39,075 nucleotides of DNA from a virus. Made by a program: the position numbers and the translations under genes. Location: positions 1 to 39,075 of IMG/VR virus record IMGVR_UViG_3300042560_001788. One strand, 5' to 3'. Positions 8,601 through 16,902 of the stretch are shown here, piece after piece. The notes under the pieces were generated by a model. It did not search any database and was not told where the DNA came from. It was given only the letters and a program-made list of their open reading frames with translations. Numbering within the stretch: the stretch's first letter is position 1; each line of letters opens with the position of its first letter.

Positions 8601-8984
8601 ATGTCAGCAACGCCGCATGATGGATCGGGCACCACGTTCTCGTTCGGTGGCACCGCGTTTACCGTCACGAACATCGTGGTGAGCAACACGGACCCGGCCG
8701 CCGACGACACCATTGACGTGTCGCATCTCGGCCTGACCACCGGCAACAGCGTCCGCACCATCCAGCGCCCGCTCCAAGGCTCGGCAACCGACACCGGCCG
8801 CGAGGTGGTGGTGGACTACCTCGGCACGAACATCATCAAGGACGCTTCGACCGGCACGCTTGTGCTGACGGTCGGCGGCTCGGCGGCGATCAGCGCTGCC
8901 GCGACCGTCTCGGCTTCCACGCTGACGTTTGCGACGAACGACGCCGTGCGGGGCCAGGTCACCTTCAAGGTCGCCCGGTACTAA
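8601..8984 (+). CDS. Major tail protein-like (tube protein 1)
   Basis: A 127-residue all-beta protein, Thr/Ala/Val rich, with DDTIDVSHLGLTTGNSVRTIQRPL and a last strand AVRGQVTFKVARY. Size and position between tail terminator and tail chaperones indicate a tail-tube subunit. A second, similar small protein follows, and which one is the bulk tube subunit cannot be told from sequence alone. Confidence 0.75.
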   Translation: MSATPHDGSGTTFSFGGTAFTVTNIVVSNTDPAADDTIDVSHLGLTTGNSVRTIQRPLQGSATDTGREVVVDYLGTNIIKDASTGTLVLTVGGSAAISAAATVSASTLTFATNDAVRGQVTFKVARY

Positions 8985-9002
8985 GCCTGACGGAGGCCCG
9001 TC

Positions 9003-9323
9003 ATGGCTAACGAGTGCGCGGGCGTTACGGCTTCGTGGGACTCCACGAACTTCGGCGAGGTCGTGGAGATCAAGGTCAACGCGGGCGGCAGTCTGCCGCT
9101 CGCGCGGGCGAGCACCTGGGCATTTGACGTTGGCACTATAGATATCTCGTGCCTGAGCACTGCCAACGTCTCGCTGGCCCAGTACGGCAAGAAGGCCACG
9201 CTCGCCATCTCTGGCGGCGGGCTGACCTTCTCCACAAAAGCGATCTGCGAGCGGGTGCAACTCTCGGGCAAGGTCAACGACATCGCACGGTATGCGGTGA
9301 CGTTCAAAATCACGCCCGAATGA
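9003..9323 (+). CDS. Tail tube-like protein 2
   Basis: A 106-residue beta-rich protein: WDSTNFGEVVEIKVNAGGSLPLARAS, then a GTIDISCLSTANVS segment like the DTIDVSHLGLTTGNS of the preceding gene, and a final strand (ARYAVTFKITPE) like TFKVARY. The shared order of motifs suggests divergent copies of one fold. It could be the tube subunit proper or a decorating/tip version. It is preceded by a weak GGAGG-like site and followed closely by the tail chaperone gene. Confidence 0.72.
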   Translation: MANECAGVTASWDSTNFGEVVEIKVNAGGSLPLARASTWAFDVGTIDISCLSTANVSLAQYGKKATLAISGGGLTFSTKAICERVQLSGKVNDIARYAVTFKITPE

Positions 9324-9333
9324 GGACACGCGC

Positions 9334-9678
9334 ATGGCACTGACCGCAGAACAGATCTTGGCAGCGGACGACCTTGGCCTTCTCAAAGTGAACGTGAAGG
9401 AGTGGGGCGGCGAGGTCTATATCCGCGTGATGACCGTGGGCGAGCTCGACGCCTACCAGAAGGAATGGGTAGGGAAGAAGGAAGTCGGCGTGGACAACTT
9501 TCGCGCCAAGTTCTTGGCCCGCTGCCTGTGCGACCAGGGTGGCCAGCGGCTCTTCAACGACGAGCAAATCGAGAAGTTGGCGGCGAAGAGCGCAAAGGTG
9601 GTGAGCCGGTTGTTCGACAAGGCCGCCGCCCACAACGCGATCACCGAGAAGGACGTGGAGGAACTGGCAAAAAACTAA
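9334..9678 (+). CDS. Tail assembly chaperone, short form (gpG-like)
   Basis: A 114-residue acidic helical protein located between tail tube and tape measure genes, the fixed place of gpG-like chaperones that coat the tape measure during tail assembly. Its last codons are GCA AAA AAC TAA, containing the heptamer A AAA AAC in the correct phase for -1 slippage. Most ribosomes should stop here, giving the short form; the long form is listed separately. Confidence 0.85.
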   Translation: MALTAEQILAADDLGLLKVNVKEWGGEVYIRVMTVGELDAYQKEWVGKKEVGVDNFRAKFLARCLCDQGGQRLFNDEQIEKLAAKSAKVVSRLFDKAAAHNAITEKDVEELAKN

Positions 9679-9986
9679 GCATCCGCCCGACGCGCAGGTT
9701 TCTGTTTCGTTTGGCGGGTCACTTGAAGATGACGGTGGGCGATCTCGAGCGGCGCATGTCGGCCGTCGAGTTCGCGGAGTGGTTGGCCTACACAAGGTAT
9801 TTTGAGGCGTTGCCGGATTCGTGGCGGGAAACGGGATTGCTGGCGAGCGCGGTGCTCGCCCCGTATTCCGCCAAGGGCAAGGCACCGCGTGCGGAAGACT
9901 TCGTGCCAATCGAAAAACCACCGCAGCATCAGCAGCAGATGGTGGATCAGATCAAGCAGTTGCAGCAGATTTTCAACAGCGGGTGA
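9334..9986 (+). CDS. Tail assembly chaperone, frameshifted long form (gpGT-like)
   Basis: Predicted product of -1 slippage at 9669-9675: residues 1-114 are shared with the short form, then reading resumes at CTA (9675) for 103 more residues, about 217 in total. The extension contains LKMTVGDLERRMSAVEFAEWLAYTRYFEALPDSWRETG, the pattern of gpT-like C-terminal domains. It ends with a Gln-rich tail (PPQHQQQMVDQIKQLQQIF) three bases before the tape measure ATG. An internal ATG at 9730 might alternatively allow separate expression, but the perfect slippery site favours fusion. Confidence 0.85.
9669..9675 (+). promoter_or_regulatory. -1 ribosomal frameshift slippery heptamer
   Basis: A AAA AAC in the zero frame of the short chaperone, immediately before its TAA. 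Slipping back one base puts ribosomes in the long downstream frame. Downstream, CCGCC (from about 9682) could pair with GGCGG (about 9714) to form a long-loop stimulatory stem, but that structure is weak by eye. Confidence 0.85.
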
Positions 9987-9989
9987 GCA

Positions 9990-12758
9990 ATGGCGACAGT
10001 AATCGGCGTTGGCATGCAGATGACGGCGAACGCCTCTGGCATGACCAAGGGGCTGTCCGACGCCGACAAGGCTTTGCAGCTGCTTCAGAAGATCGTCGAT
10101 CAGAACCAGAAGAGTCTGCAACGGTTCACCGGCGAGGCCGACAAGACCACCCAGCAACTCGACAAGCTCACGAAGGGCGTGAGCACCCTGAGCACGATCG
10201 AGATTGGCCGCGTGCTCGTGGACACATTTCAGGCTCTGGGCTCGGCGTTTACGAGCGCGGCTCAGAACGTGCTGACGCTCGCCGGGAACGTCAGTTCCTC
10301 GCTCGACTCGCTCAATGATCTCTCGGCCCGCACGGGCATCGGCGTGGAATCGCTCCAAGGCTATGCCCTCGCCGCGAAGATGGCGGGCGTGGACACGGAG
10401 GCCTTCGGCGTGGCGGTTCAGAAGTTGGCCGTGAACATCGGCAAGGCGACGCCTGGCGATGCGATGGACAAGGCGCTCCGTGGCATCAACCTGAGCGTGG
10501 CCGAGTTGCGGATGCTGGCCCCTGAGCAGCAGTTCTCCGTGATCGGGGATGCCATTGCCCAGTTGCCAACGGTCGCCGAGCGGGCGGCAGTGGCGGTGCA
10601 GGTTTTCGGCAAGCAGGGGGCGGCCCTGGCTCCGCTGTTCCGCGAAGGGGCGGCCAGCATCGACGAACTGCGGGAGCGTGCCGAGCGGCTGGGCATCATC
10701 GTCAGCGAAACGCAGATCAACAACGTGGCCGACATGAACGACGCCTTTGACCTTGTGAGTGCCACAATCAACGGCATCATCGGGCAGGTGATTGGCAACC
10801 TCGCCCCGGCCGTCACGGACGTGACCAACCAGTTCCTGCGATTCGTGGAGGAGTGGAGCGGGGCGCAGGGCGAAGGCGGCACGGGGATCGCCAACCGCAT
10901 TACGGAAGTTCTCCTGCAAGGGGCCGAGATCTTCGCGGGCGTGTTTGACCAGTTCGTGGGCAACTTTAGCGGTTTTACAGCGGCGATTACCGGAGCCAGC
11001 GAAGTCTTTCAATTCGTGGCGAACGCCTTCACGGCCGTAACGGAATCGTTGCGGACGGTGTTCAATCTCTTTGAGACAATCGGCAATGGCATCATGCTGG
11101 CCATCGGCAAGCTGCTCGAAGAGGTGGGCGCGTGGGTGTCGGACGATCTGGCCCAGTTCGGGGCCGACCTCGCCAATGAAGCCTCGGCCGCTATGGCCCA
11201 GAACCAGAAGGAGTTCCTCGAAGCCGGGGCCAACTCCTTTCAGGCTGGTCTCAACGCCGTGGGCCTGGGCGAGGGCGAAACCTCGGCGGCCGAGCGTGGC
11301 AAGGGTGCCGCCACGGCCTACGTCCAAAAGTTCCGCGAGCAGGTGGAGGCCAGCCAACAGCCCGAGATCAAGGTGGCCACGAACCTTGAGACGACCGAAG
11401 AGCGGCTGAAGCAGTTCCTGACAACGGCCACCGATGGCGGCTCGGAGTTCCTGCGGCAGTCCGTGGAGACGCTCGACACCTTCCAGCGGATGGCGGCCGA
11501 GGGCGGACTGACGGCCGACCAGATCAAGATCATGGACGGCTTCATGGAAAACGTGAACGCCGAGCTCACCAAGGAAGTGAACCTGCGGCAGGAGGCCGCA
11601 GACGCCGCCGCACAGCAAGCCACGGCCGACGACAAGCGGATTGAAAGCCTGCTCAAGACCGGCGACGCCACGAGCAAACTGCAAGAAGACCTCACGGCCG
11701 TCGAGCGTCAGTTGGACGTGCTGGCCGACAAGACCGATGCGGAGGCCCAAACCCGCCGCGATAAGTTGCTGACGCTGCGTGATGAACTCAAGGGACAACA
11801 GCAGGCCGTCGAGCAAGGCTTCGGCCAGGGCTTCGCCAAGGCGTTTGAAGACACTGACCGAGCGATTCAGCAGGCGATCGAGAAGGCTGGCGAGTTTGGT
11901 GCGGCCGGATCTGCGGCTGCGGTTGATCTCGCCGCTGGCATCGAGGCGGCGAAGGCTCTTGTGAAGGACGGCATCCTCGACCGGGAAGCCTTCGAGCTCG
12001 AGGTGGCCCGACAGCAGCAGTTTTTCCAGCAGCGTGTCGAGCAGGAGCAGGTCGTGGCCCGCGAGCGCGAGGCCGCCGCCCATCGTGTCGAGGGCTTCAT
12101 GCGGGGCCAACTCGACGAGCGGCAGCGGGCCGAGCTTGATGCCGCCGCAAAATTGGAGGAGCGCAAGAAGGAGGCGGCCCTTAACGTCAAGGCGATTGAA
12201 GACCAGATCGCCAAGGAGAGAGAGGCCGTCGAGGCCGCGCGCAAGTCTGGCAATCTTGCCGACGCCCGCGCTGGCGTGACCCGCCTCAACCAGTTGAACC
12301 AGGCGAAGCGGGCCGAGCAGCAGATCGCCAACGGCCGCGCACAAAACGAGCGGCAGCAGCTGCGGCAGATCCAGCAAGGAAACACGCCCGCCCAGCAGTT
12401 TCAATCGCTTATCGCTCGCAATAACGACCTGTTCCTGTCGGGCATCCAAAACGCCTACGCAGGGGCGAACGCGGCCCTAGCCCAGAGCGCACAGTTTGCC
12501 TCGCAGCAAGCCGAGCGCGTGCGACGATTTGAGGAAATGTCGCGACCAACGAACGCCGCAGTGCAGACCGCCGACTTCCGCACGGCCGAGGGTCAGGCGT
12601 TGGTGCAGAGCGTCGCGGAGCAGGCACAAGACCCGGCGCTGATCGAGGCCCGGCTCCAGACAAAACAACTCAACGCAATCGCCAAGGGCATCACGCAGGC
12701 GGCGGCCAACTACTTCAACTCCCCTGTCGCCATCGTCGGCGGGGCCGTCATGGGGTGA
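9990..12758 (+). CDS. Tape measure protein
   Basis: The 922-residue protein sets tail length and is ejected with the DNA. It is the longest gene in the window and follows the tail chaperones. The N-terminus has MATVIGVGMQMTANASGMTKGLSDADKALQLLQKIV and a long alpha-helical region with hydrophobic helices (residues about 75-130 and 240-380). This is followed by Gln/Glu/Arg/Ala-rich coiled coil (about 530-830). It starts 3 bp after the frameshifted chaperone. A rough scaling of 1.5 angstrom per residue predicts a tail near 140 nm. Confidence 0.92.
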   Translation: MATVIGVGMQMTANASGMTKGLSDADKALQLLQKIVDQNQKSLQRFTGEADKTTQQLDKLTKGVSTLSTIEIGRVLVDTFQALGSAFTSAAQNVLTLAGNVSSSLDSLNDLSARTGIGVESLQGYALAAKMAGVDTEAFGVAVQKLAVNIGKATPGDAMDKALRGINLSVAELRMLAPEQQFSVIGDAIAQLPTVAERAAVAVQVFGKQGAALAPLFREGAASIDELRERAERLGIIVSETQINNVADMNDAFDLVSATINGIIGQVIGNLAPAVTDVTNQFLRFVEEWSGAQGEGGTGIANRITEVLLQGAEIFAGVFDQFVGNFSGFTAAITGASEVFQFVANAFTAVTESLRTVFNLFETIGNGIMLAIGKLLEEVGAWVSDDLAQFGADLANEASAAMAQNQKEFLEAGANSFQAGLNAVGLGEGETSAAERGKGAATAYVQKFREQVEASQQPEIKVATNLETTEERLKQFLTTATDGGSEFLRQSVETLDTFQRMAAEGGLTADQIKIMDGFMENVNAELTKEVNLRQEAADAAAQQATADDKRIESLLKTGDATSKLQEDLTAVERQLDVLADKTDAEAQTRRDKLLTLRDELKGQQQAVEQGFGQGFAKAFEDTDRAIQQAIEKAGEFGAAGSAAAVDLAAGIEAAKALVKDGILDREAFELEVARQQQFFQQRVEQEQVVAREREAAAHRVEGFMRGQLDERQRAELDAAAKLEERKKEAALNVKAIEDQIAKEREAVEAARKSGNLADARAGVTRLNQLNQAKRAEQQIANGRAQNERQQLRQIQQGNTPAQQFQSLIARNNDLFLSGIQNAYAGANAALAQSAQFASQQAERVRRFEEMSRPTNAAVQTADFRTAEGQALVQSVAEQAQDPALIEARLQTKQLNAIAKGITQAAANYFNSPVAIVGGAVMG

Positions 12759-12761
12759 CGC

Positions 12762-13634
12762 ATGGGCATCGCATCAACCAAAGAACTCGGCCGCACGTTT
12801 GAGCAGGAGATCAAGCGATTTCCGATTGCGCGTCGCCGCTGGGTGTGTGTGTTGAGCGACGACACGACGCTGAATAACCCTACGGCCGAGACCTCCGTCC
12901 TGGCCGCCACGTGTGGCTCAGCCTGGGGCGCGGCGCATCCAACATTCAGCGATTTCAAGCTCCGCAAAGTCTCGATGAACGAAGGCTTTGAGGGCTCCCC
13001 GTATCACGTCGAGGTGATCGCGGAATACGGCAACGTGACGGCCGAAGAACTGCTAAATCCAACTGCCCGCGCGTCGGAATGGTCAGCGTCCGCGCGGCAG
13101 GGCCAAGTGCCAGCGCTCTTTTTCTACGACGGCAGCAATACGTACCCGCTGACAAACTCGGCCTATGACTTCTTCCCCGGCCTGACAACCGACGAGTCGA
13201 TGGTCTCGATCACGGTCACCAAAAACTTTGCCGCCTGGCCTACGAGTTGGTTTGGCGCGATGAACGGCGTTAACGACGCCACCTATTTCGGCTGTGCGGC
13301 CGGGACGATCAAGGTCAACTCGGTCAACGTGTCGATCGAGCGAGAGGAGTTTGGAGGCGGCGTGGTTGCGTTCTACAAGGCGACGGCCGAACTGCTTTAC
13401 CGCCAGAGCGGCTGGGCACTTCAACTGCCCGACGTTGGCTGGAACTTCACCGCGAGCGGTCAGAAACGGCGCGCGATGGTGTTTGATTTCGAGAACTCGG
13501 AGTGGGTGCCGAGCCCGAACCCGATTGGTCTAAACGGATCTGGCGCGCCGTCGCCAACGGGCTACCCGGCGATTCTCGTGCGTCGCGTGAATCCAGAAGT
13601 GTCGCTCGTTGGCGTCTTTGGGAATCCTCCGTGA
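12762..13634 (+). CDS. Distal tail-region protein, unknown
   Basis: A 290-residue beta-rich protein directly after the tape measure. Visible features are EIKRFPIARRRWVCVLSDDTTLNNPTAET near the start, FEGSPYHVEVIAEYG, FFPGLTTDESMVSITVTKNFAAWPTSWF and a hydrophobic C-terminus. The position is that of a distal tail (Dit-like) or tail-tip component, but no diagnostic motif is recognised. It is coupled to the next gene by a GTGA overlap. Confidence 0.7.
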   Translation: MGIASTKELGRTFEQEIKRFPIARRRWVCVLSDDTTLNNPTAETSVLAATCGSAWGAAHPTFSDFKLRKVSMNEGFEGSPYHVEVIAEYGNVTAEELLNPTARASEWSASARQGQVPALFFYDGSNTYPLTNSAYDFFPGLTTDESMVSITVTKNFAAWPTSWFGAMNGVNDATYFGCAAGTIKVNSVNVSIEREEFGGGVVAFYKATAELLYRQSGWALQLPDVGWNFTASGQKRRAMVFDFENSEWVPSPNPIGLNGSGAPSPTGYPAILVRRVNPEVSLVGVFGNPP

Positions 13635-14332
13635 GCGACTTACGGCCGACGCAATTCACGCTTGAGTCTGCCGAGCGGATCGCCAACGTGGTGCGAGCCG
13701 TCGAAACGGCTCCGCGCCCAGCGCGGCCGCTGGTGTTTGATCGCATCCCCGAAGGGCGGATGCCAAAGGCCGTCAAGATGGGCACGTTCACCGGCGCGTG
13801 GCCAGTCGGCGGCACCAAGACTGTCACGTTTCGCAATCAGACGACGACTCCAAACACCGCTTCGGTGGTGAATCTGTTTTTTCCAATCACGAACTCGGCA
13901 GCCAGCACACGCGACTGCGCGATCGCCAGGGACGGAACGGCGTGGTATCTGATCGACGTGCCGCTGGCTACGGCGTCGGCGGTGTTTGCTTCAAGCACAG
14001 CATCGCGCACTGTCTTCGGGACTGGCAGCACGTCAGTGATAAAGTTCTTTAGCCCGGCAAGCACGTCAGTAATAAATTTTTTCAGCCCCGGCAGCACTTC
14101 GGAATTTACGTTTGTCACCGGCGTTTCTGCTTCGCTTAACACGACCGACTGCACTATCACTGTTACCGCGCAGACGGCCACGGCTACTAGCATTTCGATG
14201 GGCGGAACACAAACGGCTACAAGCATTTCGATGAGCGGAACACAAACTGCCATCAGCGTTTCTATGTCTGGCACGCAGACCATGACGATTCTCGGAACTA
14301 CTTTCACGGCAACGTACCTAACATTCGGGTGA
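13631..14332 (+). CDS. Repeat-containing tail protein
   Basis: A 233-residue Ser/Thr-rich protein starting at GTG 13631, inside the previous stop. The first half is a beta domain (FTGAWPVGGTKTVTFRNQTTTPNT). The second half consists of two arrays of 11-residue repeats: about three copies of S-T-S-V-I-x-F-F-S-P (DNA 14024-14122) and three of A-T-S-I-S-M-S-G-T-Q-T (DNA 14180-14278). Such repeats suggest an elongated beta structure in the tail tip or a fibre. No enzyme motif is seen. Confidence 0.7.
   Translation: MSDLRPTQFTLESAERIANVVRAVETAPRPARPLVFDRIPEGRMPKAVKMGTFTGAWPVGGTKTVTFRNQTTTPNTASVVNLFFPITNSAASTRDCAIARDGTAWYLIDVPLATASAVFASSTASRTVFGTGSTSVIKFFSPASTSVINFFSPGSTSEFTFVTGVSASLNTTDCTITVTAQTATATSISMGGTQTATSISMSGTQTAISVSMSGTQTMTILGTTFTATYLTFG
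14024..14122 (+). repeat. 33-bp tandem repeat array 1
   Basis: Three consecutive in-frame 33-bp units at 14024-14056, 14057-14089 and 14090-14122, sharing GCA-GCACGTCAGT-type starts and TTT-rich centres. The first two are clearly similar and the third has diverged. Each encodes one 11-residue unit of the tail protein. Confidence 0.8.
14180..14278 (+). repeat. 33-bp tandem repeat array 2
   Basis: Three 33-bp units at 14180-14212, 14213-14245 and 14246-14278. The first two are nearly identical (few substitutions) and the third is diverged; a further degenerate unit may follow. They encode the ATSISMSGTQT repeat. Confidence 0.85.
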
Positions 14333-14336
14333 TTCT

Positions 14337-16073
14337 ATGCCGTGTCCGTGCTGCAATCCCTGCTCCGGCCCGTGCGACGGCGAGAACCCGTGCCCCGAAG
14401 GCTGCGTGTGCGTGGATGGGGAGTGCACGCCGTGCGACTGCTCTGCCACCGGCTTTGCGCCTGCCATAGCGTCAGATACAGACCGCGGGCTTGTGTATCT
14501 TGAGTTCTCAGCCTGCATCGGCAGTGGTGCTGAAGGCACGGTTGACGCGCCGCAAGCGGCTGGCCCGTGCGACTACGAGGGGATGGGTGGAGCGATCACA
14601 GGAGCAACGCTGACGGACGGCGGCAGCGGCTACGCTGTCTTGGGCAGAGTTGAGCCAACAGTCACGGCGAGCGTGCCAGGTGGCAGCGGGGCTACACTAT
14701 CGGTGACGCTTACGGAAGGGGCTGATTTTCTTGGGGATACCTTTTGCCTAGAGGTGCCGTACTGGAGCGTTGACAGCGTGTCAGTGACGAACGGCGGCAC
14801 CGGCTACTCAGACAAACAGGCGGTGACATTTTCTGCTGCCGCTGGCGACACCGTTGTTGAGCAAGCCAAGGCGTATGCCTACGTTGCCATCGAAGAGCCA
14901 CAAAGCCCCAGTTTTGATATCTACGACCAAGACGGAAACCCATCGGCTGGTGTCGGTGCAGTGCTTGTCCCGACGTTTGCTGTCGTTTCTGGAACTAGCA
15001 TTAGTCGCGGCGGCGCGGCTAACCCTCCGTTTTGCAACGTGCCGAATCGCACTGCCTACCAAGTGACCGGCATCACAATCACAAACGGCGGCAGCGGCTA
15101 CGCGGTTGATGACTTTGTAGAGATTAGTTTTGCAAACTCCAGCGACGGGGTGGTTGCTGATTATCTGGATGCACAAGTGTCGGCCGTCTCGGGCGGCGGC
15201 GAAATTACGGCAATCGGCATCACATACGGCGGTCGGTTTGGCGGCGGCTTCACCGACACGTTAGGCAGTGTGGTCGTTGAGGGGTGCATAGGCGCGGTCG
15301 GAAAATACTACAGAGAGGACGAGGACGAGGAACCCTACGTTGCCGAAGTCACGGTGACGATTCAGCAGGAAGCACCCAGTACCGGCAACGGTGCGGTCAT
15401 TGCGGCCACCGTAGAAGACGACCCAACAAGCGAAGACTTCGGCAAGGTGGTGTCGCTTACAGTGCAAGACGGCGGCACTGGATACCTAGACGCTGCGAGT
15501 GCTTGCGGCGACTTGGACACCCTCTACATCGAATGGGGCGACCTATCGACTAGCATTAATTGGAGAACGCACTTTGGCGGGTTGGGGCTTGTATGCGGAA
15601 ACTTTCACCGCCAAAACGATGGCGATATAGATGGCACGGAGGGGCCGTACTGTAGGGGCGGTGCCTCAAACCCTTTCTTGGGCGACGCTGGTAATACAAC
15701 CGATCTTCAGTTGGTGACAGGCTTTACTAGCCCCGCGTGCAAGTGCGACGGGTATCTGCACATGACGTTTGACCTTCTGTTTGTGTGCACGGAGTGCGTT
15801 TCTACGCAGACGAGCGTGCAGCCCGAGTCTAACAAGATTAGAGTCAGGACAGTGTGCGTCAAATTTCCAATGGACGAAAGCGGATGCCCGATTGGAGACG
15901 CTGAAGTAGTCGGATGGACAGCAGGCACTCTAGACGTTGTGGACGACGTGCCGGGGAACAACGCCTGCAAGCCGTACACCAAGAATGACGGAACGTATGT
16001 ATCGAATGACCCTTGCAACTGCCCCACTGGCTGTGACGTTAATGAACCTCCGCAAATCAGTTTTATGCCATGA
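14337..16073 (+). CDS. Cys-rich, GGSGY-repeat tail protein
   Basis: A 578-residue secreted-looking structural protein without a signal peptide. Residues 1-35 carry eleven Cys (MPCPCCNPCSGPC...GCVCVDGECTPCDC), like a disulphide-rich EGF-type knot. The middle has repeats of a hydrophobic strand followed by T-x-GG-[ST]-GY (LTDGGSGY about 92, VTNGGTGY about 150, ITNGGSGY about 248, VQDGGTGY near 380), a beta-turn repeat seen in some large phage tail proteins. The C-terminal 130 residues are again Cys-rich with several C-x-C pairs. It probably forms part of the tail tip or a fibre; enzyme activity is not suggested. GC content is somewhat lower than in neighbours. Confidence 0.75.
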   Translation: MPCPCCNPCSGPCDGENPCPEGCVCVDGECTPCDCSATGFAPAIASDTDRGLVYLEFSACIGSGAEGTVDAPQAAGPCDYEGMGGAITGATLTDGGSGYAVLGRVEPTVTASVPGGSGATLSVTLTEGADFLGDTFCLEVPYWSVDSVSVTNGGTGYSDKQAVTFSAAAGDTVVEQAKAYAYVAIEEPQSPSFDIYDQDGNPSAGVGAVLVPTFAVVSGTSISRGGAANPPFCNVPNRTAYQVTGITITNGGSGYAVDDFVEISFANSSDGVVADYLDAQVSAVSGGGEITAIGITYGGRFGGGFTDTLGSVVVEGCIGAVGKYYREDEDEEPYVAEVTVTIQQEAPSTGNGAVIAATVEDDPTSEDFGKVVSLTVQDGGTGYLDAASACGDLDTLYIEWGDLSTSINWRTHFGGLGLVCGNFHRQNDGDIDGTEGPYCRGGASNPFLGDAGNTTDLQLVTGFTSPACKCDGYLHMTFDLLFVCTECVSTQTSVQPESNKIRVRTVCVKFPMDESGCPIGDAEVVGWTAGTLDVVDDVPGNNACKPYTKNDGTYVSNDPCNCPTGCDVNEPPQISFMP

Positions 16074-16543
16074 TTGTTGCCCAATGCCGACAGTTTAAGG
16101 CGGTTTGCACCCAGCGGGGCTACGACCTTGCCGCTGTGATGGCGTGCGTTGTGTCACAGAATGGCGACCTATGGACGATTGACGAGACGCATGATGCCTA
16201 CCCGCGCCGAAAGCGACAGGCTCGCCACGAGCCGACTGGCGGCCCTGGCACCGAGCTGAAAAAACTCCTGTCGCGTGTCGGCATTACCGCCACCCCCAAC
16301 TGCAAATGCAACGCCCGCGTGAAGCACATGGACGCGATGGAGGCGCAGGAGCCGGGCTGGTGCGAGCGGAACATCGACACCGTGGTTGGCTATCTCCGCG
16401 AGGCAGCAGCAGATCGCGGCCTGCCGTTCCTTGACGCCGCCGGTAGGGTGCTGGTTCGCCGTGCGATTTCCAACGCGAGGAAGGAGGCGGCCCGTGCCAC
16501 GCAAGCAGCCAACGCCGAAGGCAGCGAAGCCAAAACTCGCTGA
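16070..16543 (+). CDS. Small protein with Cys/Trp-rich phage domain
   Basis: A 157-residue protein. The central part GPGTELKKLLSRVGI...NCKCNARVKHMDAMEAQEPGWCERNIDTVVGYLREAAADRGLPF is a compact domain that I associate with phage proteins, sometimes fused to glycosyltransferases. Its C-x-C and Trp-Cys residues may bind metal. The N-terminal 60 residues (CVVSQNGDLWTIDETHDAYP) are unassigned. It is coupled by ATGA to the Cys-rich tail gene. The function is unknown. Confidence 0.7.
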   Translation: MIVAQCRQFKAVCTQRGYDLAAVMACVVSQNGDLWTIDETHDAYPRRKRQARHEPTGGPGTELKKLLSRVGITATPNCKCNARVKHMDAMEAQEPGWCERNIDTVVGYLREAAADRGLPFLDAAGRVLVRRAISNARKEAARATQAANAEGSEAKTR

Positions 16544-16682
16544 GCTCGACTTCGAGGACGACGAGCCGTCCGGCCTCGGCATCCTCGACGACGACGGCAA
16601 CATGGTGCTGCGTCGTGCGGCGAAGCCCAAAACAAAAGGAGGCCGCCGTGGCAAAGGCAAAGACGCCAAGCCTGACAGATGA
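16494..16682 (+). CDS. Small basic/acidic protein, unknown
   Basis: A 62-residue protein starting at GTG 16494 with AAGGAGG (16481-16487) upstream, overlapping the end of the previous gene. It reads as a Lys/Pro N-terminus, an acidic centre (ELDFEDDEPSGLGILDDDGN) and a Lys/Arg-rich tail. It looks intrinsically disordered. The RBS supports it being real; function unknown. Confidence 0.6.
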   Translation: MPRKQPTPKAAKPKLAELDFEDDEPSGLGILDDDGNMVLRRAAKPKTKGGRRGKGKDAKPDR

Positions 16683-16902
16683 CGTTGCCGAATCGTTGAA
16701 GGCTTGCGTCCCGAAGACTTGGTGGGACGGCATCCCGCCCGATGCCCAGGCCGAACTGCTTGCCGTGCGTGCCAAGTTCAAGGCGGGCGGCTACGAGGCT
16801 CGCCGTGGCACCGTCGCGCGCGTTCTGGTTGAGCGTTGCCGTGAACGTGGCTGGAAGACCTGCGATCACAAGAGGTTTGCCGAATGGCTGCAAAAAGATT
16901 AG
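16648..16902 (+). CDS. Small helical protein, unknown
   Basis: An 84-residue protein starting at GTG 16648, five bases after a strong AAAGGAGG (16635-16642), so the upstream in-frame ATG is unlikely. Sequence includes VPKTWWDGIPPDAQAELLAVRAKFKAGGYEARRGTVARVLVERCRERGWKTCDHKRFAEWL, which suggests a small DNA-associated or regulatory helical fold. It overlaps both neighbours (35 and 19 nt). Confidence 0.65.
   Translation: MAKAKTPSLTDDVAESLKACVPKTWWDGIPPDAQAELLAVRAKFKAGGYEARRGTVARVLVERCRERGWKTCDHKRFAEWLQKD

Noticed and set aside
9675-12449. A 924-codon open frame on the minus strand
   Set aside because: It is the antisense shadow of the tape measure gene, caused by high GC and Gln/Ala/Leu codons. 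It has no start signals and a low-complexity Leu/Gly-rich product.
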